Assembly: GCF_020217425.1 (NCBI RefSeq)
Contig: NZ_CP084090.1
Coordinates: 2,232,001 to 2,296,000 of the forward strand
Length of the DNA stretch: 64,000 nucleotides
Direction: 5' to 3'
From: Halomicrobium urmianum
GTDB taxonomy: Archaea; Halobacteriota; Halobacteria; Halobacteriales; Haloarculaceae
Of this stretch, positions 53,695 to 61,937 are shown piece after piece. Below the pieces are notes generated by a model, which did not search any database, had not been told where the DNA came from, and saw nothing but the letters and a program-made list of their open reading frames with translations. The position numbers were made by a program, and so were the translations under genes. Within the stretch, counting starts at the first letter, position 1; the number at the start of each line of letters is the position of its first letter.

Positions 53695-54396
53695 ATGGAA
53701 TTCCGGACGTTCGGGGACGGCGGCGACCCGGACTGCCTGTTCGTCCTCGGCTGGGGGAACCGCCCGTCCCACGAGCCAGTGCGGTGGCTGATCGACCGAC
53801 TCGTCGGCGACGGATGGCGGGTCCACGCGGCGACGCTCCCGCCGCACGTCACCGACGTCCAGCGCCAGTGGGTCCGGCCCGTCGAGCGCTACGCGGCCGA
53901 CCTCGACCGGCCGGCTCTGCTGGGTCACAGCGCGGGCGGCCTGACCGCCGCCCACGCCGACGTCGACGCCCGCACGCGGACGTACCTCAGCCCATGGTGG
54001 GGCGAACCGCCCGCCAGGCAGAACCCCGTCGTCGACCTGCTGGCGCGCGTCCCCGGCGACTACCGGTTCCTGCCCAGCGGCATCGACGACGGCTCGCTCC
54101 TCGGCGTCCACGCCACCGAGCGCCAGCTCCGGGAGGGACCGGACCGCGTCTCGCCGGCGTTCCTGCGAGCGACGCGCCGGGCGCACCGGACGCTACCGCG
54201 GATCGGCGACGGCGCGCTCGTCTTCTGCTCGCTGACCGATCGGATCGTCTCGACCCGCGCTATCGGTGAGCGCGTCCCCGCAGACCGGACCGTCCTCTAC
54301 GACGGCGGCCACGAACTGTTCTCCTCCCGGTCCCGCGAGGAGCACCTGCCGACGCTGCTGGCCGCGCTGGAGCAGGGGGTCGCGGCCCTCGACTAG
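53695..54396 (+). CDS. Alpha/beta hydrolase
   Basis: 233 residues. The oxyanion strand is FVLGWGNRPSHE and the nucleophile elbow is LLGHSAGGLTAAH. The acid is in VFCSLTDRIVS and the catalytic His in LYDGGHELFSSRS, completing a Ser-Asp-His triad. There is no signal peptide. The substrate is unknown; the haloarchaeal family is small and uncharacterised. The ATG at 53695 gives the expected short N-terminus. Confidence 0.87.
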   Translation: MEFRTFGDGGDPDCLFVLGWGNRPSHEPVRWLIDRLVGDGWRVHAATLPPHVTDVQRQWVRPVERYAADLDRPALLGHSAGGLTAAHADVDARTRTYLSPWWGEPPARQNPVVDLLARVPGDYRFLPSGIDDGSLLGVHATERQLREGPDRVSPAFLRATRRAHRTLPRIGDGALVFCSLTDRIVSTRAIGERVPADRTVLYDGGHELFSSRSREEHLPTLLAALEQGVAALD

Positions 54397-54461
54397 ACGT
54401 GGCCCTGCGTCGGGCACAGAGCGAAACCCTCACCCCCGCCCGCGCGTAACGCCGACCAACG

Positions 54462-55451
54462 ATGGCGGACTGTGACAAGTGCGGCGCGCCCGCCGCCATG
54501 CACGCCGCGTACTCGGGGCTGCACCTCTGCGAGGACCACCTCTGCCGGTCGGTCGAGGAGCGGGTCCGCCGCCGCGTCCGCGAGGACAACCTGGTCCCGC
54601 GGGACGCGACGCCCGAGGACCCCGAGACGTGGGTGATCGGGCTCTCCGGGGGCAAGGACAGCGTCGTCCTCACGCAGATCCTCCAGGAGACCTTCGCCGA
54701 GGATCCCCGAATCGAACTCGTCGCCCTGTCGATCCACGAGGGCATCGAGGGGTACCGCGACAGGTCGCTGGACGCGTGTGAGGAACTGACCGACGACCTG
54801 GGGATTCGCCACGAGGTCGTCGCCTACGAGGACGAGTTCGACGTCCGGATGGACGACGTCGTCGAGGACGACCCGGAGGGCATGGCCGCCTGTGCCTACT
54901 GCGGGGTCTTCCGGCGCGACGTCCTCTCCCGCTACGCGGAGGACCTGGACGCCGACAAGCTCCTGACCGGGCACAACCTCGACGACGAGGCCGAGACGGC
55001 CCTGATGAACGTCCTAGAGGGCGACGTCGACCAGATGGCCAAGCACTTCGACGCCTCGCTGGGCCCCTTCGCGGGCGGGGACGCGGAGCGGACCCGCGCT
55101 GAACAGGACCACCACATTCCACGCGCGAAGCCCCTGCGGGACGTCCCCGAGAAGGAAGTCGCCCTCTACGCCCGCTTCCGGGACCTCCCCGCGCACATCA
55201 CCGAGTGTCCCCACGCCGAGGAGGCCTACCGCGGCGAGATACAGGAGCTGATGCTCGGTCTGGAGGAGAACCACCCCGGGACGCGCCACTCGATCATGGC
55301 CGGCTACGAGAAGCTCGCCGCGCTCGCCGCCGCCGAGTACGGCGGCGACGCCGACGACCGCGAGTTCGGCGAGTGCGACCGCTGCGGGGCGCCGACGGCG
55401 AGAGAGCTGTGCCGGAAGTGTTCGTTGCTCGACGCACTCGAAGCGGTTTAG
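54462..55451 (+). CDS. ncsA: tRNA 2-thiolation enzyme NcsA
   Basis: 329-residue N-type ATP pyrophosphatase that thiolates the wobble uridine of tRNA, using sulfur relayed by SAMP proteins activated by UbaA. The N-terminal zinc ribbon starts CDKCGAPAAMHAAYSG with CEDH. The PP-loop is GLSGGKDSVVL. Cluster or catalytic Cys lie in AACAYCGVFRRDVLSRYA and ITECPHAEEAYRGEIQ. The C-terminal ribbon has CDRCGAPTARELCRKC. The gene ends LLDALEAV-stop; a diverged second copy of that end follows downstream. Confidence 0.92.
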   Translation: MADCDKCGAPAAMHAAYSGLHLCEDHLCRSVEERVRRRVREDNLVPRDATPEDPETWVIGLSGGKDSVVLTQILQETFAEDPRIELVALSIHEGIEGYRDRSLDACEELTDDLGIRHEVVAYEDEFDVRMDDVVEDDPEGMAACAYCGVFRRDVLSRYAEDLDADKLLTGHNLDDEAETALMNVLEGDVDQMAKHFDASLGPFAGGDAERTRAEQDHHIPRAKPLRDVPEKEVALYARFRDLPAHITECPHAEEAYRGEIQELMLGLEENHPGTRHSIMAGYEKLAALAAAEYGGDADDREFGECDRCGAPTARELCRKCSLLDALEAV

Positions 55452-55541
55452 CGCGAGAGCGTTGAGCAGCGAACATCGCGAACTGTTGGACGCACTGGAG
55501 GCCGTGTAGGCCGAGAGCGTCGAGAAGCGACCGTCGTGAGC
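55426..55541 (+). repeat. Imperfect tandem duplication of the ncsA 3' end
   Basis: Two 58-base units (55426-55483 and 55484-55541) match at about 44 of 58 positions. Each encodes LDALEAV-stop in the same register; all differences within those codons are synonymous. Only the first copy is the functional end of ncsA. Confidence 0.75.
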
Positions 55542-55644
55542 GACTGACGCACAGCGGCTCGGGGGCACTAACCCGATCGGTCTCGTCCTTCACTCGGCGA
55601 GCGACGCGAGCCGGAAGTCGGAAGACACGTACCGTGGTCCGTAG

Positions 55645-56217
55645 TCACGCCTCGTCGTCGTCGGTCGGGTGACCGAGTGCGACGTCGAAGGCGTCGGCGT
55701 CGTCGAGGTCGCAGGCGAGACGGTCGATGCGCTCTCTGAGGTCGGCCAGTCGGCTCTGGACGCGGACGCGGTCCGCCGCGTCGCCCCCGTCCGACAGGTC
55801 GGCGTAGTGCTCAGCGAGCCCGTAGTAGCGATCGAGCAGCCGGTCGTATCGGGCGCGGCGGTGGAGGCGCTCGACGGTCTCCCGGAGGTCGGGCGCTGCG
55901 ACCGGCGTCTCCAGACGTGCGTCGAGGCGGTCGTCGGCCGCTGCGTCCGCGGCGACCAGGCCAGCGACCTCGAAGTGCAGCCCCTGCTCGTCGCGGTGAC
56001 GGAGCGCGGCGTCCAGTGTATCGGTTTCCACGCCGCCGACGACGAGGACGGAGACGTCCCGGTCGAGGCTGGCGCTCTGTTCCCGCTCGTCGCGAGCGGT
56101 CCGGACCGGCCACTCTTCGCGGAGCGCGGCCGTGATCCGTCGACTCCGGTCGGGGTCGGCGACGGAGACGAGGACGACGTCGGAGGTCGACGTCACGGTG
56201 AAGGTCGTCTTGCTCAT
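55645..56217 (-). CDS. HalX-domain protein with degenerate receiver
   Basis: 190 residues. Residues 10-105 follow the response-regulator fold (VVLVSVADPDRSRRITAALR at the N-terminus, 'VAGLVAADAAADDRLDA' later). The phosphoacceptor region reads DVSVLVVGGVETDTLD, with Gly where the acceptor Asp belongs. Residues 115-180 form the HalX domain (ARYDRLLDRYYGLAEHYADL, then LADLRERIDRLACDLDDADA). It is thus a pseudo-receiver, probably an adaptor rather than a phosphorelay output. It sits beside the DUF7504-like gene. Confidence 0.8.
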   Translation of the reverse strand: MSKTTFTVTSTSDVVLVSVADPDRSRRITAALREEWPVRTARDEREQSASLDRDVSVLVVGGVETDTLDAALRHRDEQGLHFEVAGLVAADAAADDRLDARLETPVAAPDLRETVERLHRRARYDRLLDRYYGLAEHYADLSDGGDAADRVRVQSRLADLRERIDRLACDLDDADAFDVALGHPTDDDEA

Positions 56218-56308
56218 GGTTTCGGTAGCACCCGTCCGGCCGGCTGTCGGTGGCCACCCGGCGCGTCGATTCGTCCGTCCGTGCGTCTGCTGGCGTCTGG
56301 CACGTCAC

Positions 56309-56902
56309 TCACGCTCGAGGGCAGTCTCCGTCGTTGCACTCGACGACCACGTCGAACAGCGTCGAGAACAGGGCGATCGTTTCCTCGTCGTGCGCGGCGC
56401 TATCGATGTGGAAGTGTGCTCGAGCGCCTTCCGCCTGCACGCGGGACACGAGCACGTGGAGGAACTTGAACGCGGTATCTCTGTCGACGTACTCCAGGAG
56501 ATCGGTGATCGAGTCGAAGCAGACCGCCGTCTCCGGGCCGGACTCGATCTGCTCTACGATCGTCATACCGAAGCTGTCGAGTGGCGTCACGTCGTCGACG
56601 CGCTCGACGGTCGATAGTTCCAATTTGCCCGCCGTTCCCGCCTGGGCGGCCGCGGACCGCGATGCGCCGTTCACTGAAACGAAGGCGTACGACGGAGCAG
56701 TTCCCACGTCTGCTCGCCACGTCGAGTGCTTGCTCTCCGGCGAGTCCGCGATCGTGACCCCGACCACCCGGTCCGGGTCCGTCTCTCCCGCCCGCAGTAC
56801 ATCGCAGCACAACTCGTCGTGCGCGTCGTCGAGTGCTGGCGTGACGACGAGCACGTTCGACGCGTCGGCGACTGCCGAGCTTCCGTCGAAGTCCTCGGTC
56901 AT
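56309..56902 (-). CDS. DUF7504-like RecA/KaiC-fold protein without P-loop
   Basis: 197 residues with the alternating beta/alpha pattern of a degenerate RecA/KaiC ATPase: first strand NVLVVTPALDDAHDELCCDV, a Walker-B-like strand ETAVCFDSITDLLEYVDRD, and the following FKFLHVLVSRVQAEGARAHF-type helix-strand. There is no GxxxxGK[ST]. This matches a haloarchaeal family often beside HalOD/HalX regulators. It may bind signals or act as an anti-regulator. The promoter lies in the AT-rich island upstream. Confidence 0.78.
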   Translation of the reverse strand: MTEDFDGSSAVADASNVLVVTPALDDAHDELCCDVLRAGETDPDRVVGVTIADSPESKHSTWRADVGTAPSYAFVSVNGASRSAAAQAGTAGKLELSTVERVDDVTPLDSFGMTIVEQIESGPETAVCFDSITDLLEYVDRDTAFKFLHVLVSRVQAEGARAHFHIDSAAHDEETIALFSTLFDVVVECNDGDCPRA

Positions 56903-56944
56903 ACAATGGGTCGTCTGCCTAATCGCGGTACGGTTGGTCCGGCC

Positions 56945-57090
56945 ATCGAGTTACAGATCTAAACTGTCCGCGGATATTTTTATCGATTGGCCCGATATTC
57001 TGCCATCTTATTATCAGCGAACGTGTTATTACATCGTTAATCCATCTGCGTTAAATATCATAATTATCTAATTAATTTTATAGTTCCCGG
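56945..57090. promoter_or_regulatory. AT-rich promoter island between DUF7504-like and DUF7503-like genes
   Basis: About 145 bases of mostly A/T in an otherwise GC-rich chromosome. A clear TATA box TTTTATA (57076-57082) lies 29-35 bases before the ATG at 57111. Other TATA-like stretches face the divergent DUF7504-like gene. The composition marks the strongest compositional break in the window. Confidence 0.65.
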
Positions 57091-57110
57091 CCCTGTTTCT
57101 ACGAGTGCGT

Positions 57111-57245
57111 ATGAGCCAGACGATGTCTGTCAAGGAACGGATCGCATCGCACCCGAAGCTGATCGGTATGCTGTTCACGACGCTGCTGTTCCTCTCGAAG
57201 GCGGGCGCAGCGGCGGCGGGCAAAACCAACTACGCCGGTCCCTGA
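57111..57245 (+). CDS. 44-residue single-helix membrane peptide (DUF7503-like)
   Basis: ATG at 57111, 44 codons. A short polar start (MSQTMSVKERIASHPK) is followed by a hydrophobic helix (LIGMLFTTLLFLSKAG), then a small-residue segment AAAAGKTNYAGP. The pattern 'ASHPKLIGMLFTTLLFLSKA' fits a haloarchaeal family of tiny membrane proteins I recognise as DUF7503. A leaderless promoter is clear. It converges on the CHAT protease gene (182 bases apart). It could be an inner-membrane effector, a pore-former or a peptide processed at the Ala cluster; these are hypotheses. Confidence 0.7.
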   Translation: MSQTMSVKERIASHPKLIGMLFTTLLFLSKAGAAAAGKTNYAGP

Positions 57246-57427
57246 CGACTCCTTGGACGCCTGATCGTATTGAGAACGATATCCCGCTACTGTACTCAAC
57301 CACGGTGGGATTAACTCCAGAAGTGCTTCTCGCTGGAATCATCCGTTCTGTCTACTGACAATCGGTAGAGCGGACACTGTACTCGCACTCTCTCTACACA
57401 AAGCCGAGAGTGGTTGGTCTCGGAGCT

Positions 57428-59542
57428 TCACAGCGCTTCTATCGGTACGTCGTCACTCCAGTAGAGCGTACCGTCGACGACCACAGGGAATACCTGTGTC
57501 TGCAGAAGCTCCCTGAGTTCTGACTCAGAGAGCGAATACGTGTCGAGTTCACCGGAATTGAGATAATACTTGGTTACGCCAGAGACGTGAGGACGCGTAA
57601 TTGCCCCAAGCTGGTAATGCTTTGACGGATATCCCGTGATCGAGACGCTGTGTTCGTTCTGCTCCCCTGTACGCACCGTCGCCGAGAACGGTGAACCCGT
57701 TCTGCTCTCTACGGGAGTCATGTTACCGTCACCGACGACCATGTACCGCTGGGCGAGGCGGTTCCGTTTTTCGAGCAGATCGAGCATCGAGAGCAGCGAG
57801 AACCCCTGGTTCAGGAACCGGGCGATACTCATACCGATCTCCGTGGCGGTGGGATTCAGGACGTCGGTCAGGGTGACGATGCCACCGAGAGCGCCGGCGT
57901 CGACGAGAGCGCGACCCTGCTCGTAGGACTGGCAGGCGTTGAGCAGAAAGGCGTTCACGTCGACCTGGTCGAGCGTTCGGGCGTCGAGGTGGCCGTCGAC
58001 GCACCGTAGCCCCTCCTCGTCGGCGTGGCCGATGTAGTGGAGGAAGTCCGCTTCCCGTTCGAGGAGGGCGGCCAGCTCCGCGGTAGTGAGCTGATCGTAC
58101 GTGCTGATGTCGAACTCCAGCCACTCGCGGGCCCCGTAGGTCCCCTCGACGGCGTTCTCCTCGTCCATCTCGGGGTCGTTGCAGACGACGCGCACGCGGA
58201 TCTGGCGCTCGGGGTCCGACTCGAAGTCGAGGCGCCGGTAGTACTCGTCGACGGACATCTTGCTGGCACCGATCGGGACCCCGTCGCCGACGTACGTCTG
58301 CTCGATGCTGTCCGCCGGCTCGGGCGTGAACACGTTCCCGTCCAGCGAGCCACCCGAACCTCCCGCGTCGCGGCGGCCCGTGGACCGCCAGACGGCTCCG
58401 CGCTCGCCGCCGAACACCGACTTCACCGCCGGGGACAGCGACTCCGTCGACTGGCCCGCCGCGGCAGGGTCGTCGGGACAGCGGATCACGGCGAGTTCGT
58501 CGGCGAGGAACGGGAGGACGGGGACCGACTCCGGGTCCGGGACGACGTCGGCGGTCAGTTTCCACTTCGGAACGGCCGGAGCGACGTCGTCGTACGGGAC
58601 GTCCAGGTAGCGCCCGACCCGCGCACCGATCGGGAGCTCGTACAGCCGCTCGAAGTCGAGGTCGACGGCCGCTTCGACGAGCGCTCGCTCGTGTAACGGG
58701 ACGTCGTACAGCCCCTCGGTACGGGTCACGCAGTCGAGCAGGAACGTCTGCTTCAGGACGCGCTCGACGGTCGCCTCGAACCCGTCGCCCCGGTCGAGCG
58801 CGAACGGCTCGCCGTCGGCGATCAGGATCGGCTCGTCGCCGATCTCGACGGTCGCGCCGAGGTAGTAGGCCAGCGGCGCGATCGGGAAGAGGCGGTCGAA
58901 GGCCGGCGGGACCTCGATCGCGACGTCCGCGTCGGGCGGCTCGATGCCGTCCGGCACCGACAGGCCGTCGCCGACCTCGACGAGCGGCGGGTGGCCGCGG
59001 AGCGTCGGGAAGGATCGCTCGCAGCTCGTCGTCTTGAGCGCCGATCCCAGGTGCGACAGCGCCGCTGCGACCGACCCGGGATCGCTCGCCGTCTCGATGG
59101 TCGCCGCCGGGTGTTCGTGCAGGGACCGGACCCCGACGCGGACTGCGGCGGCGCCGGGAAAGGAGAGCGACACCCCGTCGTCGCCGGGCTCGAAGGCGAC
59201 CCCGCCGGTCACGTGCAGGTACAGCTTCATCTTGGCCGACGAGATCTCGAGATAGTACTCCCCGGGGTCCACGCTCGTCCGCTCGCCGCTGGTGCAGTCG
59301 GCGACGATGTTCATGTCCGCGTCGCGTACGAGCGCGCCGACCTGGTAGAGCGTCTCGAGTCGACTGACGGGAATCGATGCGGCCGTGTCGACGGGCGGTT
59401 CGAAGGCAGACGGGTCGATCGGCTCCGGTTCCACCGCTCGCGGCGTCAGCAGCGTGAACTGCACGCCCTCGATCGGGTCGGTGAGCCTGATACCGCGAGG
59501 TCCGCTGGTCGATCGGATGGCAGGTGAGCGGTGCGTTGTCAT
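57428..59542 (-). CDS. CHAT-domain caspase-like protease
   Basis: 704 residues from the ATG at 59542. The N-terminal half (1-430) is an acidic beta-rich region with no known domain, including a possible substrate- or ligand-binding beta-sandwich (YYLEISSAKMKLYLHVTGG). The CHAT peptidase occupies about residues 430-640; the catalytic dyad is His506 in LHYIGHADEEG and Cys537 in LLNACQSYEQGRA. The C-terminal about 110 residues are encoded by DNA of lower GC than the rest. CHAT proteases act in archaeal and bacterial defence and cell-death pathways; a role here with the neighbouring small membrane peptide is inference. Confidence 0.85.
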   Translation of the reverse strand: MTTHRSPAIRSTSGPRGIRLTDPIEGVQFTLLTPRAVEPEPIDPSAFEPPVDTAASIPVSRLETLYQVGALVRDADMNIVADCTSGERTSVDPGEYYLEISSAKMKLYLHVTGGVAFEPGDDGVSLSFPGAAAVRVGVRSLHEHPAATIETASDPGSVAAALSHLGSALKTTSCERSFPTLRGHPPLVEVGDGLSVPDGIEPPDADVAIEVPPAFDRLFPIAPLAYYLGATVEIGDEPILIADGEPFALDRGDGFEATVERVLKQTFLLDCVTRTEGLYDVPLHERALVEAAVDLDFERLYELPIGARVGRYLDVPYDDVAPAVPKWKLTADVVPDPESVPVLPFLADELAVIRCPDDPAAAGQSTESLSPAVKSVFGGERGAVWRSTGRRDAGGSGGSLDGNVFTPEPADSIEQTYVGDGVPIGASKMSVDEYYRRLDFESDPERQIRVRVVCNDPEMDEENAVEGTYGAREWLEFDISTYDQLTTAELAALLEREADFLHYIGHADEEGLRCVDGHLDARTLDQVDVNAFLLNACQSYEQGRALVDAGALGGIVTLTDVLNPTATEIGMSIARFLNQGFSLLSMLDLLEKRNRLAQRYMVVGDGNMTPVESRTGSPFSATVRTGEQNEHSVSITGYPSKHYQLGAITRPHVSGVTKYYLNSGELDTYSLSESELRELLQTQVFPVVVDGTLYWSDDVPIEAL

Positions 59543-59704
59543 TGTCTGGTCGTCCCGCGTCCGGCCGACGCTCGGGACCGGAGCGATCGGCAGACCGCCC
59601 TGTGTCAGCGTGGACGGGACGCAGGCGAAAAAGCGCTTTCGCAGTCGACGATCAGAAGGCAAGCCGCGGTGACTGACTCGACAGGCGATCGCGGTCGCCG
59701 ACCG

Positions 59705-60904
59705 TCAGTCGTTCGTCCGGATGACGTCGAGGCCGTTGTTCTTGTCGTCGGCGTCGCGGCCGCCGTCGGTGTGGCCGTACGCGCCCTGATCGTCGAACTC
59801 CTCGACGTTCTGGCTGGCGTCGAAGGTGGACTCGTCGTCGACTTCCTGGATGGCCTGGCGGGACTTGTCGGCCTGCTTCTGGGTCGAGGGGCCCAGTACC
59901 TGGGCGGACTGGACGCCGGTCATGATCGCCATGACGCGGACCTTGCCCTTGTACTCCTCCTGGATGCGCGCGCCCCAGATGACGTTGGCGCTGGCCTCCA
60001 GGCGCTCGGTGATGTTCTGGGCGATGCCCTCGGCCTCCTTCAGCGTGAGGTCGGGACCGCCGGTGATGTGGACCAGACCGCCGCTGGCGCCGCGGTAGTC
60101 GACGTCCAGCAGCGGGTGGTTCATGGCGTCCTTGACGACCTCCTCGGTCTTGTTCTTGTCCTGGGTCTCGCCGACGAGCATCACCGCGACCCCACCCTGA
60201 TTCATGATGGAGGTCATGTCGGCGTAGTCCAGGTTGATGAGGCTGGGCTGGGTGATGGTCTCCGAGATGCCCTTGACCGTCTCGGCGATGATCTGGTCCA
60301 TCACCGAGAAGGCCTTGCCGATCGGCAGGTTCGGCACGTAGTCGAGCAGGCGGTTGTTGTCCAGCACGATGATCGAGTCGGCCTCGTTGCGGAGTCGCTC
60401 GAGGCCCTCCTCGGCCTTCACCGTGCGGGCGCGCTCGACGTTGAACGGCGTCGAGACCATGCCGACCACGATGGCGCCCTGCTCCTTGGCGATCTTCGAG
60501 ACGACGGGCGCGGCGCCGGTACCGGTGCCGCCACCCATGCCGGCGGTGACGAACACCAGGTCGGCGTCGCCCAGGACGTCCTTGATCGTGCCCTGGGCCA
60601 TCTCGGTGGCGCGCTCGCCCATCGAGGGGTCGCCGCCAGCGCCGAGCCCGTTGGTCAGGGACTTGCCGACGAGGATCTTCGTGTCGGCCTCGATCATCTT
60701 GAGGTGCTGCTTGTCGGTGTTGATCGCGACCGTGTCGGCGCCCTCGACGCCGATGTTGTACAGGCGGTTGACGGTGTTGTTACCAGCGCCGCCGCAGCCG
60801 ACGATGACGATGCGGGGATCGCCGAACCCGTCGACGTCCTCGTCGTCGAGCGCCTGCTGCTCGGCCTCGTCGCGTTCGAGGGCCTCCTTGACGATGTCCT
60901 GCAT
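59705..60904 (-). CDS. ftsZ2: Cell-division tubulin homologue FtsZ2
   Basis: 399 residues from the ATG at 60904 (MQDIVKEAL), three bases after the cdrS stop; an upstream GTG would overlap cdrS. GTP-binding tubulin signature [14 protein letters not shown] is near residue 120, and the T7 catalytic loop region is [13 protein letters not shown]. The sequence [20 protein letters not shown] fits haloarchaeal FtsZ2, the paralogue needed for constriction. The acidic C-terminal tail ends [10 protein letters not shown]. It is the second gene of the cdrS-ftsZ2 operon. Confidence 0.94.
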   Translation of the reverse strand: MQDIVKEALERDEAEQQALDDEDVDGFGDPRIVIVGCGGAGNNTVNRLYNIGVEGADTVAINTDKQHLKMIEADTKILVGKSLTNGLGAGGDPSMGERATEMAQGTIKDVLGDADLVFVTAGMGGGTGTGAAPVVSKIAKEQGAIVVGMVSTPFNVERARTVKAEEGLERLRNEADSIIVLDNNRLLDYVPNLPIGKAFSVMDQIIAETVKGISETITQPSLINLDYADMTSIMNQGGVAVMLVGETQDKNKTEEVVKDAMNHPLLDVDYRGASGGLVHITGGPDLTLKEAEGIAQNITERLEASANVIWGARIQEEYKGKVRVMAIMTGVQSAQVLGPSTQKQADKSRQAIQEVDDESTFDASQNVEEFDDQGAYGHTDGGRDADDKNNGLDVIRTND

Positions 60905-60906
60905 CG

Positions 60907-61095
60907 TCAGGCCCTCGCCCACGTACGGCGCTTGCGCTTTTCGGACGGACGGTCCTGCCCGCCTTCCTGCTCGGCGAGCATCTCCCGTACCGCGGCCCGG
61001 ATGGCCTCGCTACGGTTGGGGTACTCCCCCGTTTCGACCATTCGTTCGACCTCTTCGATCTGCTGTTTTGGAATCCGCAGTGTCACACGCTCCAT
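60907..61095 (-). CDS. cdrS: Ribbon-helix-helix cell-division regulator CdrS
   Basis: 62-residue ribbon-helix-helix protein: strand [18 protein letters not shown], then helix [16 protein letters not shown] and a basic Arg/Lys tail. In haloarchaea the short RHH gene directly before ftsZ2 is CdrS, a regulator of cell division. Here the order, spacing (two bases between cdrS stop and ftsZ2 start) and co-orientation match. The leader between the promoter and the start carries two GTAAGAC-type sites and a perfect dyad. Confidence 0.9.
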   Translation of the reverse strand: MERVTLRIPKQQIEEVERMVETGEYPNRSEAIRAAVREMLAEQEGGQDRPSEKRKRRTWARA

Positions 61096-61198
61096 GTTTC
61101 GTTCCCCGGTAAGACGGCCTGCGTTTACACGTGAGATCGGCCGGGTGTGCGGCCAAACCGCGGGACGGCGGCGATCTCATCGCCGCGCGCCGCGGGGT

Positions 61199-61249
61199 GT
61201 AAGACGACCGTCTTACGCACCAGTTACCACATGGGCATATCGTATAAAA
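61199..61249 (-). promoter_or_regulatory. cdrS-ftsZ2 promoter with GTAAGAC dyad
   Basis: TATAAAA at 61243-61249 (TTTTATA on the minus strand) predicts transcription starting near 61220. Immediately downstream lies GTAAGAC-GACC-GTCTTAC (61199-61216), a perfect 7+4+7 dyad over the initial transcribed region. Its position suits repression or autoregulation. Confidence 0.65.
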
Positions 61250-61318
61250 CTTCTGGCGAGCGTATGACGTACATGCGTTTACCGACGTAAACGCACTCTC
61301 GCGACTGTTTTCACCGTC

Positions 61319-61936
61319 TTACGGACTGTCGAGGACGTCCGCTGCGGGGGTGCGGCGGCCGCAACTGGGACAGAACGCCCAGTCCGACCGGAGCTCGTCG
61401 CCGCATTCGCAGAAGACACGCCGGGCGGCCTTCTCGCCGCAGTTCGGGCAGTACACGTGGTCTCCCGTCACGTTTTCGCCGCACTGGGGGCACGTCTTAC
61501 GTCCGCTCGGAGCGCCGTCGTCGCCGCTGTGCTCGTCCGTCTTACGATCATCCGCCGCGTGTGACGCGTCGCGGCGGGCCTCGCGCGCGCTCTCGTCGAC
61601 GCCGGCGTCCGACGTCGCGTTCGCCGCGTCGAGGGAGATGTTGACGTTCACGTCGCGGCCACCGCGGCCGTCGCGCCGGTCGAGGTGTTCGTTTACGCGG
61701 TCCCGGATGATCGCGTCGACGCGGTCGACGAGCAGATCGTCGATGCTGTCGTCCCCGCCGGCGTTCACGTTCCCGCTGGCGTCGGCGTCCGCACCGGCAT
61801 CTCTCGCCGGAGGGGTACCGTCGCTCTCGCCGAGGAACTCCCGGAGCGCCCGACGCATGACCTCGCTCTTGGAGTCGTCGAACTCCTCGAGCCGGTCGAC
61901 GAGGTCGTCGTCGGCGCGGAACGTGATCTTGCTCAT
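61319..61936 (-). CDS. cdrL: Ribbon-helix-helix plus zinc-ribbon regulator CdrL
   Basis: 205 residues. The RHH domain is SKITFRADDDLVDRLEEFDD then SKSEVMRRALREFLG. A low-complexity Asp/Gly linker follows, and a second helical segment is DDLLVDRVDAIIRDRVNEHL. The C-terminus has two zinc ribbons with four Cys pairs (CPQCG, CPNCG, CECGD, CPSCG). The position upstream of cdrS-ftsZ2 and the domain order match CdrL, which controls that operon. A 16-base palindrome sits just in front of its start codon. Confidence 0.88.
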   Translation of the reverse strand: MSKITFRADDDLVDRLEEFDDSKSEVMRRALREFLGESDGTPPARDAGADADASGNVNAGGDDSIDDLLVDRVDAIIRDRVNEHLDRRDGRGGRDVNVNISLDAANATSDAGVDESAREARRDASHAADDRKTDEHSGDDGAPSGRKTCPQCGENVTGDHVYCPNCGEKAARRVFCECGDELRSDWAFCPSCGRRTPAADVLDSP

Positions 61937-61937
61937 C

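Noticed and set aside
59531-61267. 578-codon plus-strand frame over ftsZ2
   Set aside because: It is the antisense shadow of ftsZ2 and cdrS, Val/Asp/Leu-rich with no domain.
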